Source: a virus
Length of the DNA: 39,673 bases
Strand: one strand, 5' to 3'
IMG/VR virus record: IMGVR_UViG_3300027659_000081
Span: 1-39,673 of that record
The translations under genes were made by a program, and so were the position numbers. Positions 16,231 to 23,688 of this stretch are shown here, one piece after another (within the stretch, counting starts at the first letter, position 1; the number at the start of each line of letters is the position of its first letter). The notes beneath the pieces were generated by a model. That model made no database searches, had not been told where the DNA came from, and worked only from the letters and a program-made list of their open reading frames with translations.

Positions 16231-17095
16231 ATTTCCCAACTTCTTTGGCAATCTCAACTACTTCCTGAAGGGGAAGACGTTGAACTTGTTTCGCAAGGCG
16301 CTCTATGAACAGGTGCCGATTCAAGGCAACGGCATTATTCTGCAGGAGACAAACGACGGCATCATCATCTCATCACTGCAAGGCAAAGCGACAGCGACCA
16401 CAAGCCTGATTGATTTTACGGGCGTATTGTCTGGTGATGACGTAACAATTCGCGGAGGCAAAGTGCTGGGCACATCGTGGAGCACGTATGACGTGAACGA
16501 TCCAAGCAGTGGAGGATGGACTGAATCAGTGGCGACGGTAGCCGGCGCAACTCTGGCGGTTGCTGACGGGTTCTCAATCTGGCTGCAGATTGGGATCACA
16601 CCGACAACAAACCCGGTGGTCGGTGCGCTCTCGACTGCGGATCAGCAGACACTGACAGTGGTCGGCGGCACGGGTGGTGGTGGCGGTGGTGGCGGTGGTG
16701 GCGGAGCTGGTGGATTAACCACCGGCGGAGACGGATCTAACGGTACAACTGGATCGAACGGCGCTGCTGGATCGCCGGGTGCTGGAGGCGCCGGCGGAGG
16801 TCCGGGCACTAACGCACCAAGCACTGGAGACGAGGAAGGCGGAAACGGCGGAAGCGGTGGGTATGGCGAGGCGGGCGAATACGGCTTGTCTGTCTCGTTC
16901 CAGAACTACACGAAGGCGGCAGCACAGATCCGGCGGTGGACGGTATCGGGTGCGTCGTTCGTGGTGGCGGCAAGCAAGCCATCCTCCAGTGCGACGACCG
17001 CAAACCTGCGACTTCTTAGCCGATCCGGATCGACCATCACGCACCACCAGGTCGGATCAGTCTTTTTAAGCCTCCCAAGCGTCACCTTCATCTAA
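16220..17095 (+). CDS. Glycine-rich tail-tip protein, paralogue 3
   Basis: A 291-residue protein starting with TTG (reads MFPEFPNFFGNLNYF), which I accept because the same PEFPNFF motif begins paralogue 2 and no ATG lies nearby. It contains ETNDGIII, GGKVLGTSWSTYD, ATLAVADGFSIWLQI, a long Gly/Ser/Thr segment (about residues 149-220, with an eleven-Gly run) and a C-terminal beta domain (AAAQIRRWTVSGASFVV). Together the three genes cover 14456-17095 without a gap. Confidence 0.6.
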   Translation: MFPEFPNFFGNLNYFLKGKTLNLFRKALYEQVPIQGNGIILQETNDGIIISSLQGKATATTSLIDFTGVLSGDDVTIRGGKVLGTSWSTYDVNDPSSGGWTESVATVAGATLAVADGFSIWLQIGITPTTNPVVGALSTADQQTLTVVGGTGGGGGGGGGGGAGGLTTGGDGSNGTTGSNGAAGSPGAGGAGGGPGTNAPSTGDEEGGNGGSGGYGEAGEYGLSVSFQNYTKAAAQIRRWTVSGASFVVAASKPSSSATTANLRLLSRSGSTITHHQVGSVFLSLPSVTFI

Positions 17096-17097
17096 GA

Positions 17098-17103
17098 TTG
17101 ACA
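17098..17103 (+). promoter_or_regulatory. TTGACA start-proximal motif (copy 6)
   Basis: Context AGATTGACATC, 20 nt upstream of the ATG at 17118 and directly after the paralogue 3 stop. Confidence 0.5.
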
Positions 17104-17117
17104 TCCGCCCGCATTTT

Positions 17118-17864
17118 ATGCCGAACATCTTCGCACTGTCATTAAAGGCACAGAACAGTTATCCTGCAAGTACCGTCGTCCAAGCCGCAACCCAGCAGGT
17201 GCCGGATTTGATTCTGCGCGAAGAAGATTTGATCTCCGGCGTGTTCGAGGTGTTTGGCAGCGGGGCCGTTAATTCTCTGACGATTAACGCATCCAATCAA
17301 ATCAGCTCAGTCCTGAACGGCGGCACCGCGGTCCTTCTTACAAACCCGATCACCAATGCCAATTTGGTGATGACCAACTTCCGCGGCTTGTACATCAGCG
17401 TCACCCAGCGCGACCCGCTTGTCGAGCCAGCCTCAGTGCAGCCAACTGCCACCTCGACCACATCGGTCGCTATTGGAACAGGGTCGAAAACTTTCACCGT
17501 CGCAACCGGGCTGGCGTATGTGACCAACATGCGGGTCCGCATTACGCATTCAACCACTGCCACCAACTACATGGAGGGCGTGGTGTCTGGGTATACCTCT
17601 GGCACTGGAGCACTTGTGGTCACCGTGGACAAGATTAGCGGGACAGGGACGATTGATTCGTGGACGGTGACGGGCATCGTGTGCGCGCAGGTCGCATCTA
17701 CTGACTTCGGCGGGATCACATTCACCACCGTTGCTCTTCGTGAGAACGCAGCCATCGCTTTTACTTCTCCTGCTGCAATCAAAGCGGTCAGCGGCAACGT
17801 CCTTAACGTCTACCTTAACGGCACAACCGGCCTGAACGTCAACGTGTTGGTCATCGGCTCATAA
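17118..17864 (+). CDS. Fibre/tail-tip protein with carbohydrate-binding-like domain
   Basis: A 248-residue protein. Residues about 110-190 (SVAIGTGSKTFTVATGLAYV, MEGVVSGYTSGTGALVVTVD, GTGTIDSWTVTG) follow a pattern widely seen in phage fibre and tip proteins, a small beta domain thought to bind sugars or other receptors. The N-terminus (MPNIFALSLKAQNSYPAST) resembles that of the next gene (MPSTFKLSTILQNSFTGS), suggesting shared anchoring. The gene is preceded by TTGACA at 20 nt. Confidence 0.6.
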   Translation: MPNIFALSLKAQNSYPASTVVQAATQQVPDLILREEDLISGVFEVFGSGAVNSLTINASNQISSVLNGGTAVLLTNPITNANLVMTNFRGLYISVTQRDPLVEPASVQPTATSTTSVAIGTGSKTFTVATGLAYVTNMRVRITHSTTATNYMEGVVSGYTSGTGALVVTVDKISGTGTIDSWTVTGIVCAQVASTDFGGITFTTVALRENAAIAFTSPAAIKAVSGNVLNVYLNGTTGLNVNVLVIGS

Positions 17865-17868
17865 TCTT

Positions 17869-18351
17869 ATGCCTTCTACATTCAAACTTTCCACGATCCT
17901 CCAGAATTCGTTTACCGGAAGCGCGACTCGTGCGCCGATTGCGCATTCGGTGCCTCCGATTAACATCTCGCTTGCCAATCAATGGAGTGTTGCGGCTGAG
18001 TTCACCGCCGCCTCAGCTAACACGATCACGATTGGCACCAGTGCCGCAAACATTACGGTCAACAGCGTTATTCAGCTCGATCCGATTACGCGCGCCACCA
18101 TTGTCCCAGCTCGTGTGCTGGGTTATATGATTTCAGTCGCCGGGCCAGCAAATGGATCAGTTGCGGTGGCCTGCACAGGTTTCGGCAAGGTCACGTTTAC
18201 ATCAATCAATGTCGGAGTCGGCGGGGTGCTTAACATCTACAACCCGAATGCGGCCAACTCAACCGCTGCGGAAGTCTTGACGATCACGCCTCCCGCTGTT
18301 GGCTACACAGTCAGCGTGGTAGCGTATGGCTCCGCCAACGTGCTGCCATAA
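17869..18351 (+). CDS. Small fibre-type beta protein
   Basis: A 160-residue Ser/Thr/Ala-rich protein (SANTITIGTSAANITVNSVI, ANGSVAVACTGFGKVTFTSI), likely a beta-structured virion component. Its N-terminal MPxxFxLSxxxQNS pattern matches the previous gene, so the two may be diverged paralogues sharing a tail attachment segment. No known domain recognised. It is the last gene before the tRNA-like element and lysis cluster. Confidence 0.5.
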   Translation: MPSTFKLSTILQNSFTGSATRAPIAHSVPPINISLANQWSVAAEFTAASANTITIGTSAANITVNSVIQLDPITRATIVPARVLGYMISVAGPANGSVAVACTGFGKVTFTSINVGVGGVLNIYNPNAANSTAAEVLTITPPAVGYTVSVVAYGSANVLP

Positions 18352-18360
18352 CCCCTCCTT

Positions 18361-18426
18361 TACTGCGCTCGGTAGCGTGCGAAATCATAGTATCGCATAT
18401 CGGTTCGACTCCGGTTGCAGTAGCCA
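18361..18426 (+). tRNA. tRNA-like element with CCA end and minimal D arm
   Basis: TACTGCG (18361-18367) can pair with TGCAGTA near the 3' end (one G-U), followed by discriminator G and encoded CCA. The T arm is textbook: ATCGG, loop TTCGACT, CCGGT. Between them, GCTCGGTAGC could form a tiny D hairpin, and GTGCGA/TCGCAT closes a loop holding TCATA, so a CAT (Met/Ile) anticodon is possible. At 66 nt it is about ten short: D arm reduced, anticodon loop ten instead of seven, almost no variable loop. It may be a degenerate tRNA or a tRNA mimic. Confidence 0.45.
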
Positions 18427-18432
18427 TTGACA
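18427..18432 (+). promoter_or_regulatory. TTGACA start-proximal motif (copy 7)
   Basis: Directly follows the CCA of the tRNA-like element and begins 25 nt upstream of the ATG at 18452. Confidence 0.4.
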
Positions 18433-18451
18433 GACGGAATGCGATCAAGAC

Positions 18452-18748
18452 ATGGAACCTGTCACGCGCGAACAACTTCAGGATTTTGAGTCAAAGCTCA
18501 AGATTCTCGACTTAGTAGTCAAATTAGGCTGGGCGCTGCTTGTCGGCGCCTTTATGCTGGGCACATGGGTGGCGGCGATCCAGATCGCGATCAACAGGCA
18601 GACGGAATCGCTCAGGGATGTGAAAGATGCGATAGGTGCGACGAACACCACAGTCCGCAATCTGGAGATCAAGGATAGTGCGGACACACAACTGCTTCGG
18701 TCGATAGTCGAGAAGCTCGACAAAATTGACAACAAGCTCAATCCGTAA
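18452..18748 (+). CDS. Membrane protein with coiled coil, lysis region
   Basis: A 98-residue protein: charged N-terminus (MEPVTREQLQDFESKLKIL), one membrane segment at about residues 28-48 (WALLVGAFMLGTWVAAIQIA), then a charged helix likely to coil (RQTESLRDVKDAIG, LRSIVEKLDKIDNKLN). One transmembrane helix with a long helical tail suits an inner-membrane spanin or a class of small holin; the lipoprotein gene three positions on could be its outer-membrane partner. The stop overlaps the next start as TAATG. Confidence 0.6.
   Translation: MEPVTREQLQDFESKLKILDLVVKLGWALLVGAFMLGTWVAAIQIAINRQTESLRDVKDAIGATNTTVRNLEIKDSADTQLLRSIVEKLDKIDNKLNP
18726..18731 (+). promoter_or_regulatory. TTGACA start-proximal motif (copy 8)
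   Basis: Lies within the end of the preceding gene (encoding KIDNK) and begins 22 nt upstream of the ATG at 18748. Confidence 0.4.
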
Positions 18749-19095
18749 TGCCTGCACCCGGACATCCCATCTTCGGCAAGAAGCCAGAAGTCCGGCGCGC
18801 GGAAGATCTAGCGGGTAGGCCGGTCATCAAATCAAACCTCATCCACGGCACGACCATGAAATGGCTATCCAACAAGATCCTGCCGTTTCTGCTGAACTGG
18901 AAAACGACGCTGGCTGGGGTGGCTCTTATTTTGCACGGATTGGGCGCTGTGGTCGATGCGCTCTTACAGGTGACCGATGGAGTGCTTCTGACGCTGGAAG
19001 GTCTACAACTGGCAACTGGTGAGATCATAGCCGGCGCTGGTTTAATTGCTGCGCGGGACGCTAACAAGTCGAGCCAAGATTCTAAAGTGCGATGA
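18748..19095 (+). CDS. Holin-like membrane protein
   Basis: A 115-residue protein. From about residue 50 (NWKTTLAGVALILHGLGAVV) to the end (GEIIAGAGLIAARDANKSSQ) it follows a pattern common in small phage membrane proteins: a WKTT start, one or two hydrophobic segments, and a GLIxARD end. Such proteins are often called holins. The N-terminal 35 residues (MPAPGHPIFGKKPEVRRAED) are hydrophilic and unusual; a later ATG at 18856 (MKWLSNKILP) could be the real start, but the TAATG overlap and upstream TTGACA favour 18748. Confidence 0.6.
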   Translation: MPAPGHPIFGKKPEVRRAEDLAGRPVIKSNLIHGTTMKWLSNKILPFLLNWKTTLAGVALILHGLGAVVDALLQVTDGVLLTLEGLQLATGEIIAGAGLIAARDANKSSQDSKVR

Positions 19096-19256
19096 AAACC
19101 ATTCTCCTTATCCTTTCTCTCGCCTCGTGCTCGTGTGTCAGCATCCAACAGATGCCAGACGACTCGCTTTTTCCCGACAAGAGCACTGACTGGCGGGACG
19201 GCTTCAAGGCTGGAATGATGGAAGGCTTGCTTTTGTCGGTGACACTTGCTTGGTAA
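19092..19256 (+). CDS. Small lipoprotein, candidate outer-membrane spanin
   Basis: A 54-residue protein with a clear lipoprotein signal: MKTILLILSLASC, lipobox LASC, lipid-attached Cys13 (Cys15 follows). The mature part would be about 42 residues (SIQQMPDDSLFPDKSTDWRD, then a mildly hydrophobic end). ATGA coupling to the holin-like gene and the M15 endolysin close by suggest a lysis role; Rz1-type outer spanins are small lipoproteins. It lacks the high proline of Rz1, so the call is tentative. A lipoprotein here argues for a Gram-negative host. Confidence 0.65.
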   Translation: MKTILLILSLASCSCVSIQQMPDDSLFPDKSTDWRDGFKAGMMEGLLLSVTLAW

Positions 19257-19260
19257 GCAT

Positions 19261-19569
19261 ATGAAATTCTTCACATGGTTCAAATCACTGTGGCATCGCG
19301 ATGCGGTAGCCAAAGCCACCGAAACCGCGCGGCTGCTAGTCGCTGGCTTGTCGAACGAGCAGTTTCAGGTCATCGTCGATAACGTGACTCTGGCCAGCAA
19401 AATGCCGGTGTCCGGACTCGACAAAGCGATGCGGGTGCGGGAGATCATCACATCTCCGCGCTTTACTCTGACGCACGGTACACCGCCATGGGTGCAGCAG
19501 GGTATCGACTTCGCCAGCGTCATCGTACAGCTCGCGTGGGTAGTGGCAAAGCTAACCAAGCGCATCTGA
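19261..19569 (+). CDS. Unknown protein in lysis cluster
   Basis: A 102-residue protein (MKFFTWFKSLWHRDAVAKAT...). It is amphipathic at the N-terminus and has a moderately hydrophobic C-terminal stretch (GIDFASVIVQLAWVVAKLTK) that could associate with the membrane. I chose the ATG at 19261; a TTG at 19246 overlaps the lipoprotein gene. It may help the lysis process, but nothing in the sequence defines a function. Its stop overlaps the next start (TGATG). Confidence 0.55.
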   Translation: MKFFTWFKSLWHRDAVAKATETARLLVAGLSNEQFQVIVDNVTLASKMPVSGLDKAMRVREIITSPRFTLTHGTPPWVQQGIDFASVIVQLAWVVAKLTKRI

Positions 19570-19670
19570 TGCCAACACTCCAAGCACTCCTTCACGTCGC
19601 GTTCTTCGCTCTCATGGTTGTATGCTGGTTTTTCATGCTTGGCTGGATTCTGAGTTCGTTTTCCCCATGA
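19569..19670 (+). CDS. Tiny single-span membrane protein
   Basis: A 33-residue protein that is almost entirely one transmembrane helix (LLHVAFFALMVVCWFFMLGW). It is coupled on both sides (TGATG upstream, ATGA with the endolysin). Tiny one-span proteins directly upstream of an endolysin are often holins or antiholins. Its size makes statistical support poor; coupling and hydrophobicity are the evidence. Confidence 0.55.
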   Translation: MPTLQALLHVAFFALMVVCWFFMLGWILSSFSP

Positions 19671-20227
19671 CCAAGCGCGACATCCAACTTATGCAGGAGA
19701 AGATCGGCGCATATCCTGACGGCGTGTGGGGGCCGATGTCGCGTGCTGCTTGTCAGAAGCATCTCGACCGCTTGCGACCAGTGCCGGTGCAGTGGCCGAT
19801 GCAGGACGACCAATCGCTGATCGCGTACTACGGTCAGCCGGGTGACGAGAGCAATCTGGTGAATCTATCCGTGGCCGACTTGGGCGTGCACTACGAAGGG
19901 CAAGCGGTCAAAACTATCCGCTGCCATACGCGCGTCGCATCCAGCCTGCATCGCGTGCTGACTGCGATCAGTAAAACGCATCCTTACGTGCTCAAGCAAT
20001 ACGCAGGGTGCTACAACGACCGCAACATGCGCGGCGGATCGCGCAAGAGCTTACACGCTTGGGGTGCGGCGATTGACTTGATGGCAGGATCAAACGGCAA
20101 TAACACAGCCTGGCCGACCGACGCATCCATGCCGCTCGAAGTCATGGAGTACTTTGCAGACGAAGGCTGGCTTTCCGGCGGGGCTTATTGGTCACGCGAT
20201 AGTATGCACTTTCAAGCCACACGATGA
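19667..20227 (+). CDS. Endolysin, M15-type peptidase
   Basis: A 186-residue zinc peptidase of the VanY/M15 type, cutting peptide links of peptidoglycan. Zinc ligands are visible as H130 and D137 in SLHAWGAAIDL and H181 in SMHFQ. Residues 3-35 (KRDIQLMQEKIGAYPDGVWG) look like a short peptidoglycan-binding helix bundle. No signal peptide is present, so release by a holin is expected, consistent with the three membrane proteins upstream. I chose the ATG at 19667 (overlapping the previous stop); an in-frame start at 19622 would run over the small membrane protein. Confidence 0.85.
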   Translation: MTKRDIQLMQEKIGAYPDGVWGPMSRAACQKHLDRLRPVPVQWPMQDDQSLIAYYGQPGDESNLVNLSVADLGVHYEGQAVKTIRCHTRVASSLHRVLTAISKTHPYVLKQYAGCYNDRNMRGGSRKSLHAWGAAIDLMAGSNGNNTAWPTDASMPLEVMEYFADEGWLSGGAYWSRDSMHFQATR

Positions 20228-20781
20228 CTCGCACAATCTCACTCACCGAATCGACCGCTGACCTCGGGATGCTGCCGGTGTTCTCGACGACGCCGCTCTT
20301 AATCACGGGTGCCGTACCAGCCGCTCCGGCAATGTCGCAGTGGGTGCTGGAGTTGTGGAAGCGCCAGAACGACGCCAGAGAGGTGGGAGCAACTCCTCTG
20401 GCATCATCGGCTGGATATGTGGCCGGAGGCGCCGTCACGTTTGTGCTGACGGCGGCGCAAATGAATCTCGTGCTCTCTGACGAGATTAACAGTAACAATT
20501 ACTGGCTCGCGATTGGCGGGCTCGATTCCAACGGCTTTCCCTATTTGCTCCGATCCGGCAACATCGAGGTGATTCCGTCTGGTCTGTCGCTGGCTCCAGT
20601 GACCACTATCGCATTCTCAGTGGTCAACGAAGTTGTGTCTTTTGCCTACAACGGCGCCATCTACCGCTTTGATGCGGTGACTGACACGCCACCCGGACCG
20701 ATTGACGGAAGCGTTGTGGTTATTGATGGGATGATCGTGGTCACTGTTGACGGCGTATCTTATTCCGTTCCCGCTGTATGA
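20224..20781 (+). CDS. Upper fibre/baseplate-like protein
   Basis: A 185-residue beta-rich protein, ATGA-coupled to the endolysin and to the next fibre gene. The N-terminal part (TSQWVLELWKRQNDAREVGA-like segment MSQWVLELWKRQND, then LVLSDEINSNNYWLAIGGLD) resembles the layout of upper baseplate proteins that attach fibres. The C-terminal part carries repeated V/I-rich strands (DGSVVVIDGMIVVTVDGVSY). Role as connector between tail and the large fibre is inferred from order. Confidence 0.5.
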   Translation: MTRTISLTESTADLGMLPVFSTTPLLITGAVPAAPAMSQWVLELWKRQNDAREVGATPLASSAGYVAGGAVTFVLTAAQMNLVLSDEINSNNYWLAIGGLDSNGFPYLLRSGNIEVIPSGLSLAPVTTIAFSVVNEVVSFAYNGAIYRFDAVTDTPPGPIDGSVVVIDGMIVVTVDGVSYSVPAV

Positions 20782-22505
20782 GTGCCGTCACCACGCCAAG
20801 AAATGTTTCCCTGATCCAACGCGATGCCTCCGGCGACAATCAATGGATTGACCTGCTGGGGACGGCGAACACCAATAAAGCGATTGGGTTTAACGGATCG
20901 GGCGTGATTACTACGCTTTCGGCGGCGCTAGTCGGAACGGCTAACACGTTCACCACCGACCAGACAATACAAGGCAAGCTCACGGTGCGCGCGGTAGTCG
21001 GTACGGATGCCAGTGTCGCTGCATCTGCTATTGACTGGGCGACGAGTACGAGCTTTTACAAGACGCTCGCGGCAAACACGACGTTCACCTTTTCCAACGC
21101 GCTGCCGGGTCAAGGCATTACGGTTGCGGTGACCAACACGAGCGGCAACTACATCGTCACGTGGCCGGGGACAATCAAATGGCCGAACGACTCAATCCCA
21201 GTGCAGAGCATAGGAGCGAGGACGGATGTCTATTCATTCCGCAACATCAACGGCCTCGTCTACGGGGCGGTGGCGCAGAGTGCTGGCGGAACTGAATCGT
21301 TTGCCAACACGCAGGCGCGCTTGGCCTCGGTGCCTTACAAGCTCGGTCTGATCGGTGTACAGGTCGATACGCTGGAAGTGTGGGTGTCGATTGGTGTCAC
21401 GGCTGGCGATTGGCAACTAGTCAGCGGTGCGGGTGGAGTGCCCCCATCTCACACACATTCATTCTCTGAGGTGCATTCACTGCCAACTGTGGCGCCGTCG
21501 CTCACGGACACGATTGGCATCCCACTTGGCGATGCAGGTGGCACTCTTTCGCACTGGGCATCAATCAATCTCCTGCTGGATCTGGCGCGTGTGCCGCGTT
21601 CTGGGCGCGATACGCTGTTATCGCTCAATGATGCGGGCGTCACACTTACTGATGCGCAGATCGTCGCCATCAACACGTTTTACCAGTACGTGGACGCAAT
21701 GGGCATGATCAGCGGCAATACCAGCCGCTCGCGTCTAATGCTGCCAGTCTGGGCTAGCAACATGCAGGCCAACCTTCTTGACTGGCTGCACCCGGCAAGC
21801 TCCAGCCGACCATTCATTCGCAACGCATCGACCGGCGCCAACAATGCCGGTGACTTTACGCAGCCGGGCGGATACATCGCGCCGACCGGAGTGACTAACT
21901 CCGGCATGATCGACTTCGATTCAACCGTGGCACAAGTATGGGAGGAAACAGATTACTCATTAACCTACTATTCACACTCGCCACCGCTGACGGACGACAA
22001 CACCATGATCGGTGCGCGGAACGATGCAGTGTCGGGCGGAACGAATCGGTGGTTTACCACGTCACGCAGCACCACCACGCCGGGCGTGTTTCGGGCCGCG
22101 GTTGGATCGACGGGCGGCAGCCTGCACGTGAACCTTGGCCTGCCAGAGCTTTATGTGGGTGGAACGGTGGGCGCGCTGAATCCGCTAGGCTTGATTCACT
22201 TTGCTCGCAAGGGAACGCTATTCAGCACCCGCAGACGGCTGGCAGCAGGCATCGCAGACACGACGGATTTGACGACTTCAAACACCGCCGCAAACGCCAT
22301 CATTCGGGACAACAAGCTGGGCGGGTTTCTCTTCTACAACGGCAACACGACCGGCAGCTTGATTGGGCCGGGAGGCATCCTGCACAACCAGCCTTCGTCT
22401 CTCTTCTATATTGGCCGGGCTATTGGTACTACTGGCGCGGCAACGGATACATTCTCTTTGATGCTTTTCAATCTGGCTATAGCAATGGGGGCTCCTTCAG
22501 TATGA
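20778..22505 (+). CDS. Large tail fibre protein
   Basis: A 575-residue fibre-like protein. The N-terminus (MSAVTTPRNVSLIQRDASGD, FTTDQTIQGKLTVR) is the kind of trimeric repeat start often found in phage fibres. Residues about 85-165 form a beta domain (TLAANTTFTFSNALPGQGIT), followed by SHTHSFSEVHSLPTV. The C-terminal half (LLPVWASNMQANLLDWLHPA, SSLFYIGRAIGTTGAATDTF) resembles a lectin-like or laminin-G-like domain. It ends in ATGA overlap with the GDPD gene, so the two may form one host-contact unit. Confidence 0.7.
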   Translation: MSAVTTPRNVSLIQRDASGDNQWIDLLGTANTNKAIGFNGSGVITTLSAALVGTANTFTTDQTIQGKLTVRAVVGTDASVAASAIDWATSTSFYKTLAANTTFTFSNALPGQGITVAVTNTSGNYIVTWPGTIKWPNDSIPVQSIGARTDVYSFRNINGLVYGAVAQSAGGTESFANTQARLASVPYKLGLIGVQVDTLEVWVSIGVTAGDWQLVSGAGGVPPSHTHSFSEVHSLPTVAPSLTDTIGIPLGDAGGTLSHWASINLLLDLARVPRSGRDTLLSLNDAGVTLTDAQIVAINTFYQYVDAMGMISGNTSRSRLMLPVWASNMQANLLDWLHPASSSRPFIRNASTGANNAGDFTQPGGYIAPTGVTNSGMIDFDSTVAQVWEETDYSLTYYSHSPPLTDDNTMIGARNDAVSGGTNRWFTTSRSTTTPGVFRAAVGSTGGSLHVNLGLPELYVGGTVGALNPLGLIHFARKGTLFSTRRRLAAGIADTTDLTTSNTAANAIIRDNKLGGFLFYNGNTTGSLIGPGGILHNQPSSLFYIGRAIGTTGAATDTFSLMLFNLAIAMGAPSV

Positions 22506-23680
22506 ACAACCGTGAACCATATCTTGCTGAGCTTCGCTCACACCGGGGCAACCTTCTAGGACAGCCAGAGCACACCGTTCAGAGCTATACTGCTGTCGCT
22601 AAGGCAGGTGTTGCGATGATTGAGCTTGACCTGCATCTGACATCCGACGGCGTACCAGTCTGCATTCACGATGCAACCGTGGATCGCACGACCAACGGAA
22701 CCGGGACAGTGGTCAGCAAAACACTGGCACAAATCAAGGCGCTGGATGCAGGGGTCGATTTTGGACCATCGTATGCCGGGCAGCAGGTGCCGACGCTGGT
22801 GGAGGCGTTGCTTGCGATTAAACCGTATCGGGTGCGCGTCATGATCGAGCCGAAGGTTGCAGGCACAGAGAACGCCATGCTTAACGCGATTCAGCAGGCG
22901 GGCTTTCCGCTTGAGCGCGTCACGCTCCTGGCCGGTCTATTCTTTCCATCGGTGAGCGCGGCAACCATGCGGCCATACTTCCCAACCGTGTCCATCTATT
23001 GGATCGCGACCGGGCCGCCATCGGCGTTCGGCGAAGCAGGTTTAACCACTTTCAAAAACCAAGGCTATGACGGCATTTCCTACTGGCCGCCTGCTGGTGG
23101 AGCAGTCTGGGGGCCAGAGGAGACGGCATTGATGCAGCGGGTGGGGCTTGGGTATGCGCGCTATGGATTGGCTGGCGGGGCGTCTGAGATCTTTGGTAGC
23201 GGGGCCAACGTCTACCTGACCGACGATCCAACCACGGCGGTCTCTACTGTGGCCACCGCCAACTTCACCGCATTTAAGGCGGCGTATGCAATCACTGTTG
23301 GCAGTGACGGTCTGTACAACGATCCGGATGGCGACGGCTTTACCAACTTTGAAGAGATGATTTACGGGGGCAATCCGATGTCATCTCGGCGCCTGCCAGC
23401 CACCGGGCCATCGGTGCAGATCGTGGAAGCGGGCGGAGTGCGGACGGCCTATCTGACCGCAGTACCAGCAGCGACCAGAATGTTTGTCACTTGGTACTTT
23501 GCGCCGCAATTCAGCGAGGACGGCATCACATGGACGGACGTTCCAAGCACATCGTTCACCACTCTTAACGATGGCTATCCTCGGGACTTGAGCCATCGCT
23601 TTGTGGTCGATATGGGGCCAGTGCTGCCGACAAACACCAAGCGGGTGCGGTTGTATCCTAAGCTCTTCCCGATGCCCTAA
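22502..23680 (+). CDS. Glycerophosphodiester phosphodiesterase, tail-associated
   Basis: A 392-residue protein. Residues 10-245 are a GDPD TIM barrel: SHRGN (H14, R15), PEHT (usually PENT), ELDLHLTSDGVPVCIHD with metal ligands E41 and D43 and catalytic H56, and IEPK (E116). Such enzymes hydrolyse glycerophosphodiesters, for example phosphoglycerol-containing surface polymers. Residues 274-292 (DPDGDGFTNFEEMIYGGNP) are a calcium-type repeat common in Verrucomicrobiota and Planctomycetota proteins, followed by a beta C-terminus. Position between fibre genes suggests a virion surface depolymerase. The start at 22502 uses ATGA overlap; the upstream open frame is shadow. Confidence 0.85.
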   Translation: MNNREPYLAELRSHRGNLLGQPEHTVQSYTAVAKAGVAMIELDLHLTSDGVPVCIHDATVDRTTNGTGTVVSKTLAQIKALDAGVDFGPSYAGQQVPTLVEALLAIKPYRVRVMIEPKVAGTENAMLNAIQQAGFPLERVTLLAGLFFPSVSAATMRPYFPTVSIYWIATGPPSAFGEAGLTTFKNQGYDGISYWPPAGGAVWGPEETALMQRVGLGYARYGLAGGASEIFGSGANVYLTDDPTTAVSTVATANFTAFKAAYAITVGSDGLYNDPDGDGFTNFEEMIYGGNPMSSRRLPATGPSVQIVEAGGVRTAYLTAVPAATRMFVTWYFAPQFSEDGITWTDVPSTSFTTLNDGYPRDLSHRFVVDMGPVLPTNTKRVRLYPKLFPMP

Positions 23681-23682
23681 GA

Positions 23683-23688
23683 TTGACA
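23683..23688 (+). promoter_or_regulatory. TTGACA start-proximal motif (copy 9)
   Basis: Context AAGATTGACATC directly after the GDPD stop and 25 nt upstream of the ATG at 23708. Confidence 0.4.

Noticed and set aside
18738-19319. 193-codon ORF on the - strand across the lysis genes
   Set aside because: The + strand has coupled small genes with a lipobox and membrane segments here; the antisense protein shows no pattern.
21938-22501. 188-codon upstream extension of the GDPD frame
   Set aside because: Overlaps the fibre gene fully, is rich in Arg, His and Trp without pattern, and GDPD homology begins at the ATGA-coupled start 22502. It also shows that long same-strand shadow frames occur here, which tempers the methyltransferase overlap claim.
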